The translations under genes and the position numbers were made by a program. A stretch of 64,000 nt of DNA. Source: Antrodiella citrinella. Its lineage: Eukaryota; Basidiomycota; Agaricomycetes; Polyporales; Steccherinaceae. Each line of letters begins with the position of its first letter. The stretch's first letter is position 1. The notes beneath the pieces are model-generated. The model did not search any database, was not told the DNA's origin, and saw nothing but the letters and a program-made list of their open reading frames with translations. Below, piece by piece: positions 57,712 to 64,000 of this stretch. The stretch is taken from assembly GCA_004802725.1 (NCBI GenBank), contig SGPM01000087.1, positions 1 through 64,000 of the forward strand, written 5' to 3'.

Positions 57712-57795
57712 TGAGTCGGCCCAGGCTCGAACTGAGGACCTTCTGTGACGCTATGCGTGTTAGACAGATGCGATAACCAACTACGCCACCGACCC
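57712..57795 (-). tRNA. tRNA-Val (AAC) with a 10-nt intron
   Basis: Read on the minus strand, GGGTCGG pairs with CCGACTC as the acceptor stem (one G-U), with discriminator A. Box A is TGGCGTAGTTGG. The anticodon stem TCTGT pairs with ACAGA. The loop is CTAACA plus C, with anticodon AAC and a 10-nt intron (CGCATAGCGT) after position 37, the standard place for nuclear tRNA introns. The T arm is CTCAG/TTCGAGC/CTGGG (box B). The spliced length is 74 nt. A T7 terminator follows. All stems close, so the gene should be functional. Confidence 0.92.
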
Positions 57796-58320
57796 GATAG
57801 TATTGAGAGAGTTACCGGAGTTCATCTTTTTATCAGACAATAGCAGGTGGTACAAAAGAACATATACAGAACTTCTCTATGTTGCCGTGTTTTTCATCTC
57901 TAGACTCTGCTGCTTGTTGGAGAATCGAGTAAGTAGACATCATCGCAATTGAATTTACGTATCGAAAATGTTGTAAATTTGGGTATACTTTATGGCAAAT
58001 AGTGAACACATAACGAAACATTGGTACGCGTGAGCGCCCGTGACACGAATGGCAACTTCCGTCGCGGCGTTCAACGTTCCTGCTCTTCATTTTTCAAGCT
58101 TCAATATCAGTGGATTGACCACGTCGTGAAGAAAATCAGTCACTGCGAGTTTTTGTTGCGCATAATCCTGAAATATGACTCTTTTCAGGTTGTTTTGATT
58201 CTTCAAAGAGACCGAGAAGTCTTCAAACTGTGGCCTTTACTGCTAATCGTAAGTCTCGCGACCAATCACTTATTTTTCCCTCAATAGCTCAGTCATTTCG
58301 GTGCGTGTACGGTCTAGGGT

Positions 58321-60264
58321 ATGGATGGTGTGCTACAGCATCTACTTCCATCGGTGAAGACATCTGCCGAGAGGTGTCGCAGGACTCTTCCGGCGACTTC
58401 TCCAGAGTTTTTCAAGTTGTTGGAACAGTAAGTGACTACGCACTCCGTATCTTCTTATTATTGCGTGGCTGATATGATATGTTTCAACAACAAGCGTCTC
58501 TGCAGAAAACATTGATGCGCACCTCGAGAGGCTGAATACCAGCNTTGAAGACGTATGGGAGATCATTGCGGACCTCAAAACTATCGCTAGCATGCTCCTT
58601 ATGCACCGAAACGCCTCGCCTGGGTTCCTCATCAACCGACTTCCAACGGAGATTCTTGCCATGGTATTCTGCGAGGCGTCCCGTCACGACGTAACAACCA
58701 TGTTTGTCATCTCGCAGACGTGTACTACTTGGCGCAATCTTGCCCCCCTCACTGCTGAGATGTGGAGTGCCTCCCATCTGCTCTCATGGAAACGGCCTCC
58801 TGGACAGCAACTGAAGTATCGATGGACGGCCTTGTGCCCCGAGCTCACTGCCCTCATCTTGCAACGATCTGCGAACGCGAAGATGGCCATACGTTATCAT
58901 GACCATCGCCTATCAACATACACGCTGTCTTCTTCGTCTTCGTTAAATATGATTCAACAATGTCTGTCGCGGCTCGTAGAGTTGGACCTTACTCTCTCCT
59001 TGATCGCCTTTTTCAAAGCCTCCTGGATAGGTGGAGAAGCAGCACCACATCTGAAAAAGCTTCGTATCCAGACGCCGGGACATGATGCTTACATCTGTTG
59101 CAGAGCGTTTGCGGAGACAATGCCTGTGCTAGAGGAGCTCTCTTTATACGGGCTTCGTCTTCCTTGGAACCATGACGTGTTTCCGCGCAACCTCAAGATA
59201 CTATGCATTGACGAAAGATTCGTCTTGCGGCTCGATTCTATAGGAGACCTTGCCGACCGAATTCGCTCTTACTCTTCGTTGACTCACCCACGCTACGTGC
59301 AGGATCAAAATATTCTGTCTATCCTCCGGCACTGTCCTGACCTGGAGGATGTGAGCATCAGCTGTTGCTCCAACATCCGCTGTGGTTCCACTCAAGATCG
59401 CCCTATAGTGCCTATCGCACTGTCTAGGCTTCGTTCCATGACTCGCCTGTGCAATTACCTGGTGGACTGTGCATATATCCTGAGGTCGATGGCTTGGGGG
59501 AGCACTCCTCGCTTGACTATCGAGTGCGATGTGCAGACAGGACCTGACGATAATACTTTGCTCAATTTTGCCGATCTCCCCGACAATGTCTGCGATCTAC
59601 TCCGCCCATAGTATTGCCGTCACTCCAGACTATATTTGCGGCTCTCACAGCACCACGAGGACAGCTTCTGCACTGGACGCAGACGCATGTGTACTAATCG
59701 ATCTAGGCACCCAGGACCGCCAATAGTCGTGCTGCTTTCCTTCCTTCTATGGTTGTCCAAATCGCGGAGCATCTACCCTCTACAAGTGATATCCGGTCCC
59801 TCTGCATCACAGACGGCCGGATTGCGAATCGACAAGAACTCACGGCAAAGAACCTCGCCACGCTACTCTCCCGCCAATCCTCCCTCTATCATCTGGCATA
59901 CAATGGCTCGGAGCACCCCAGGAAGGGATGGTCCGGGAGGAGGAAGATGATGGACGCACTAGCGATGCACCTCGTCGATTTTCCAGAAAATAGTTTTCCG
60001 CGTCTGGAGACTCTCTCTATATCGGACTGTTGCATGTCCCGCGACGTCTTCGCTCAGTTCATTCGCAGTCGCGAGGGCCTACCTCCGCTTCACTCTCTTC
60101 GTTTGAACGAGGTGACCTTCGAGAACATGGGCGACGAAATGGCCAGACTGATCCGCGGAAGTGCCGTGGACCAGGAGGATTCTCTCATTCTGGTTTGCAG
60201 TAAAGGAGCTACACCAGCGAGGGGACCTATCTCGGGTCGTTTCTACGAAATGCCGTCGTTGTGA
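58321..60264 (+). pseudogene. F-box protein, tandem copy 2, truncated by frameshift
   Basis: The ATG at 58,321 gives MDGVLQHLLPSVKTSAERCR; exon 1 ends at 58,427. After a 67-nt intron the frame continues at 58,495 (HVSAENIDAHLERLNTS). The F-box is INRLPTEILAMVFCEASRHD, then VTTMFVISQTCTTWRNLAPL. LRR-like sequence follows, including LVELDLTLS, PVLEELSLYGLRLPWNHDVF, CPDLEDVSISCCSNI and SRLRSMTRLCNYLVD. A 5-nt deletion relative to copy 1 near 59,600 brings in TAG at 59,609-59,611. Homologous sequence continues out of frame, meets another stop near 59,724, and reopens from 59,749 (VVQIAEHLPSTSDIRSLCIT to AMHLVDFPENSFPRLETLSI). As it stands it could still make a 405-residue protein with an intact F-box, so partial function is possible. 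Confidence 0.72.
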
Positions 60265-63200
60265 TAAGCTCAACATGATTGTAGTGACTTTTCGGTATCT
60301 CATGTTATTGTATGCTGGTACTATCAATGACTCAGCTAGCTGTCGGTATGATCATGTACTGTAGTAAATCGCTCTTCTGTTGGCAGTCGAATTGGAGAGT
60401 ATTGGGACTCATTTTCTTCTTGAAGTACGTACTCATCGTTTGATGAACTCGAAGGTCGGGATCCTGATTGACCTGCGATACATATAATGACTGTATGCAT
60501 ACAAGTGAATACTGATGCTACACTGCATCTGATACTTCAATACTTTTGCATCAAAACTCAGTACTCCGTACTCAGAGACCGACCCTCAGAGAGTCATGTA
60601 TTCCGTGTACACCCGACACCATACGGAAAGAGGTGCAATGAAAGACCAGGCACAAACAAAGATTCCAACAAACCGCTCCGCCACCGCATCCATCCTGTGC
60701 CAGTGAATTCCGCGAATCTCCAGCCTTTCAGGGCCGCAAACAAACACAAGCCGGCGGCGAGAGTCGAGAGATCAATGCGTACAATATTAACGGTATTGGG
60801 ACCTATTGGAACGTGCTGAATCGTCGAAAGTCGAGGATGAATTTATCATAACTGGCCCATCACTCAGGCCGGTGCCGTTGAGTGGACGGTCGTCGCCGGG
60901 TCGTCGCATCGGAAGACTGGAGTCTGGAGGTCCTGCGTACTACTACTAGCGTGTATTGTACAGTGAGTGTAGTCAGAATATGATGGAAATTTGAACCCAA
61001 GACAGAAGCACGAACGTTCTTGATATCAGCGACGACTCCAGCCGGCCGGTCAATTCCAGGGCCAAGGTGCAAGCTGACAGAGACATACAACTGCATACAA
61101 GCCTACACATCACACGACCCGATGTTTTGCTGACAAGATGGCCGTGAAAAAGCTTGGCATGACGAGCTGCCTGACAGAGAACTAAGAACATCATGTTGAA
61201 CTGTCAGCCTGAAGGCGCAGGAAGAACGACACCGAGAGACTACCAGCCAGAGAGATGGTCCTCGCGTAACCACTGGCCCAGACCGAAGGGAATACAATGA
61301 CAGTCGCAAGCCCTAAGTCACGAGGAGGAATCGCTGAATGCCAGTCACCGTTGGTTGGGAAAAGATCCAGGCCTAAAGACCCGCTTTGATATGTTCAAGC
61401 CGAATATGACGGAACTCGGAAGGGTTGGTCGGAGGACGCAAGAGTTAACCGCAGGGTCGTCAATTACCTGTCTTAATGAAACACCACAACTCAAAGCCTC
61501 ATATTCGGCTGTGATGATCGCTCACCGACGTCGCAAACCAGGACGGAAGCCTCTGATGTAGCTCTGGATCTGAATGACCGCATGGTCGGTCACAATTCTA
61601 GGCTCTAAGAGGCGCGTACTCAGCGTCGACTCGGGGTAAAAATTGACACACTGACCTAGGCAATATGGCTATACCGGTGGGTGATTTCTCGACCACCACG
61701 ACTGGTACGATTCGGCGCAATAGGCAAAGGCCTGTGCGCTCCGCCGGATCCTAGCAGTCTGGAAGCTGGACATACAGTACATCCACTGCCATGAGCTACA
61801 AACATTTACCGGAGGACACGCCGCCCGCCTCACTAGTCTGACCTCTCCAACAAAGGTGACCTGCGCGACATCATCGACTAGTGAAGACGAGACCGCGACC
61901 AGTGGCTGGAACGCCTGCGAGGAAACGGTAGCAAGGAGCCAAAAGTCTGAGCCCGCGCGCTCCGCCGACCACTGACAATCTGAGGGCAATCATCATGATC
62001 CTAGTAACATGTTCAACTTGAAGCTGGACGTACAGTCCGTGAGTATGTGCATATAGTCGGCTGTGCATGCTTACCTGGCACAAAGCAGAACCTCAGCCTG
62101 GAGCACACCAACGAAGAGTTACTCCAAGTAGCAGTAGCCTGAGGGTAAGCCTAGCTCGCCCGCAGCAGATCTATCAAAGGCGAGATAGAGTCAAGATAGT
62201 ATCGAAAACAGTATAGCCGGGATGTTATTCTTGACATACCTCACGCCCAAGCCACAACGCCCCACAGACCACAATAGCGGAAGCGGAACTCCATCCTCGC
62301 TGACGTGTGGTGGCTGGTGGGAAAACAGCCCTCATGGTACTATAAGTAAGAGACAGTGCACTTGAAGGACCTGTGAACGCAACGACGTCAGTTCAATAAA
62401 CGTCTTGACCCGATTCTGAATGCCGAAACGCTATTGAATCCACAAATATAGATTGGACAATTTGAAATGAAGTTGGGTTTCGCTGGGCGGGGGTCTGGAG
62501 TCAGATACGAGGCCGTCCGGCCGGGGTTTTGTGACTTGTGCGACTCGGAGTTTGCGACATATGGTGACTCCTAGTTAACTTTTTGTAGGATATGTCTGCA
62601 AGGGAATGGAGTGAGGATTGGTAGGTGAGATTTTCGCACTGTGCATACCGATCGGCCCGGGGACGACAACACGACAACACGACGTATTGCATGTCTGACT
62701 GCTGGAGTAATGTGAGCACTCGTAGCACGGAGATGGTAGCGTATATGCGTACCGGCGGGATAACTTTCTCGGTGTGAAGTGTGAAGTAGAGGAAACGACG
62801 ACATATTGGTGCCAGCGGACGAGGTGCTCGTAGCTGAAGCACCGAACCATCTCGCTGACAGCCCACCACGTCTCCAGGTCTCCATGCCATTGTCACGGCC
62901 AAATGACAGCCCGAGTCCGAGTCATGTATCCTGAAGAAGGACGCAAATACCCACCTGCACCCACAAACAGACAGCGCACGCTTGGCTTTGAACTGCAGTG
63001 TTCAAGCCTAGGTTGGGGCTGAGTAAGCTTGTCACCGCTGGCAACACCGCTCGCCGAGGTCTCCAGACCCAAGACCTCTATACGAAGAAGAGCTTGAATA
63101 AGAACGAAGCAGTGACTCGTACACCGCGTCGTGATGAACTTGGGTAGAAGAGTGGACTCACAGGTTTCTAATAGGTGGAGGCACGAGGCGGTGTTCGGAT

Positions 63201-64000
63201 TCCGGTGTAGCATCGTCGTCGTATCGCTAGCTCGAATGAGGAGGAATCATGGCGATGCGGGCTAACCGGGAACACCCGATAATGACGGAGACGATAAAGA
63301 CACTGGCAGGTGGCCAGAGGAAGCCGTTACTTCTTGAAGCTATGTTAGATATATGCCTACCGAAAGGGCTTCTAGCTCCCACTTGATGGATACGAACCGC
63401 TGTAAACCAGTGGGATATCAGCTTCGTTAATGTGCAATGAAGGGTGAAGAGAACTGACAGATGGCGAGGAGGCTGATCTGCCTGTCACGGCGAGTCGGTG
63501 GCAATGACAATAGTAGGCCCACTTCTCCGTGTGATGCTATCAAGAGTCAGGTGCGTGTCGAGGTCTGCTGGTCTTACAGCGACTGTACAGACCACTGCAT
63601 TGTCCAGCACTCGCGGTATCACTGCAAAGACAACGACGTCGGCGAATGAGTGCAGTCGTCCTGCCCCTAGCTGTACTCGTGAAAGAGGAGAAGAGACCGC
63701 CGCGCTGTCGTCGGAGACGGACACGCAGATAGCACAGAAGCCGAACACAAGGCAAGTCGCACAATCCAGGCGTCCTCATGCTCAGGCACTGCTCGCTGGA
63801 GTGACGGCTCCCCTGGCACGCGAACGAACGAAGCGATCGCTCTCTCGTTCTTGGAATCCGACATGGACACCGGGATAAGGATAAATCCCACCGCGGATCT
63901 TGAATTTGCGCGATGCTTCCTTGTAACATGTAGGTACATCTCTTCTCCGATTCTGCTTTTTTGCATCCATATTGAAACATCCTCGCAATGCCAACATGCT
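60265..64000. other. 3.7-kb stretch without a supported gene
   Basis: No coherent gene is seen to the right window edge. Open frames are short and change strand. A plus-strand piece at 61,355-61,561 reads MGKDPGLKTRFDMFKPNMTE and later ASYSAVMIAHRRRKPGRKPL, protein-like but unrecognised. Loosely repeated phrases (GCGCTCCGCCG near 61,737 and 61,958; GAAGCTGGACATACAGT and GAAGCTGGACGTACAGT near 61,760 and 62,021) hint at old internal duplication. It may be decayed transposon or gene remains. Confidence 0.35.

Larger units (their letters stand above)
57195..58320. other. Spacer between F-box copies, contains a tRNA gene
   Basis: Apart from the tRNA (57,712-57,795), I see no gene. The right part (from about 58,099) is the duplicated upstream flank of copy 2. 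Confidence 0.5.
55128..60264. repeat. Tandem duplication of an F-box gene (unit about 2.9 kb)
   Basis: The blocks 55,128-57,180 and 58,099-60,230 align along their length in upstream flank, exon 1, intron 1 position, F-box and LRR-like 3' part, at an estimated four-fifths nucleotide identity by eye. The copies are in direct orientation. Both copies are disrupted, at different places. A tRNA gene lies in the spacer. Confidence 0.8.

Noticed and set aside
51402..60264. A secondary-metabolite or defence gene cluster
   Set aside because: Neighbouring genes are housekeeping or decaying F-box/FunK1 families; no synthase, effector or nuclease partners are present, and the P450 is 40 kb away.
61355..61561. 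Possible hAT-type transposase fragment (ASYSAVMIAHRRRKPGRKPL)
   Set aside because: The resemblance to hAT sequences is superficial; no terminal repeats, target-site duplication or catalytic residues were found.

Overview
This window reads as nuclear chromosomal DNA of a filamentous basidiomycete, most likely an agaricomycete. The genes are dense, on both strands, and cut by many short (about 45-120 nt) GT-AG introns. The gene families fit: fungal-type FunK1 kinase relics, F-box families, a fungal P450, Fox2, Erg28 and Kha1-type transporters. There are no bacterial operons, CRISPR arrays or intact transposons that I can see. I cannot name the species.

Layout. 0-7 kb: the 5' part of an ABCC multidrug-type transporter (cut by the left window edge) and a Dbp6/DDX51 DEAD-box helicase, both on the minus strand. 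7-10 kb: an unresolved stretch, then a cytochrome P450. 10-18 kb: a mitotic B-type cyclin with an ACGCGT cluster upstream, an FHA plus G-patch protein, and head-to-head with it an XLF/Nej1 end-joining factor rebuilt from about seven exons. 18-21 kb: an unresolved stretch with weak hints of a decayed membrane protein. 21-28 kb: the peroxisomal multifunctional beta-oxidation enzyme Fox2 (C-terminal AKL) and a Kha1-type cation/H+ antiporter. 28-35 kb: an F-box pseudogene, a TB2/DP1/HVA22 protein and a Vcx1-type vacuolar Ca2+/H+ exchanger whose coding sequence seems to start in a 4-nt exon. 37-40 kb: an F-box/LRR protein. 44-49 kb: Erg28 divergent from a long Ser/Pro-rich protein of unknown function. 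49-51 kb: a FunK1 kinase pseudogene. 51-54 kb: the APC/C TPR subunit Cut9/Cdc16. 54-60 kb: a possible small protein, then a tandem pair of F-box genes, both frameshifted, with an intron-containing tRNA-Val(AAC) between them. 60-64 kb: no gene I can support.

The core genes are unrelated housekeeping functions: ribosome biogenesis, cell cycle, DNA repair, fatty acid oxidation, ion homeostasis, sterol synthesis. B-type cyclin and the APC/C subunit are linked in biology (the APC/C destroys cyclin B), but they lie 38 kb apart and no co-regulation is implied. The right-hand 15 kb differs: FunK1 and F-box families are decaying there and the assembly contains ambiguous bases (47,993-58,544, densest at 54.5-56.0 kb). 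I found no convincing new multi-gene system. The most unusual items are the decayed F-box tandem with its embedded tRNA, the XLF gene with a basic C-terminal tail ending in Phe, the ACGCGT cluster above the cyclin gene, a perfect spaced inverted repeat upstream of the ABC transporter, and regions with coding-like fragments that do not assemble into a gene.
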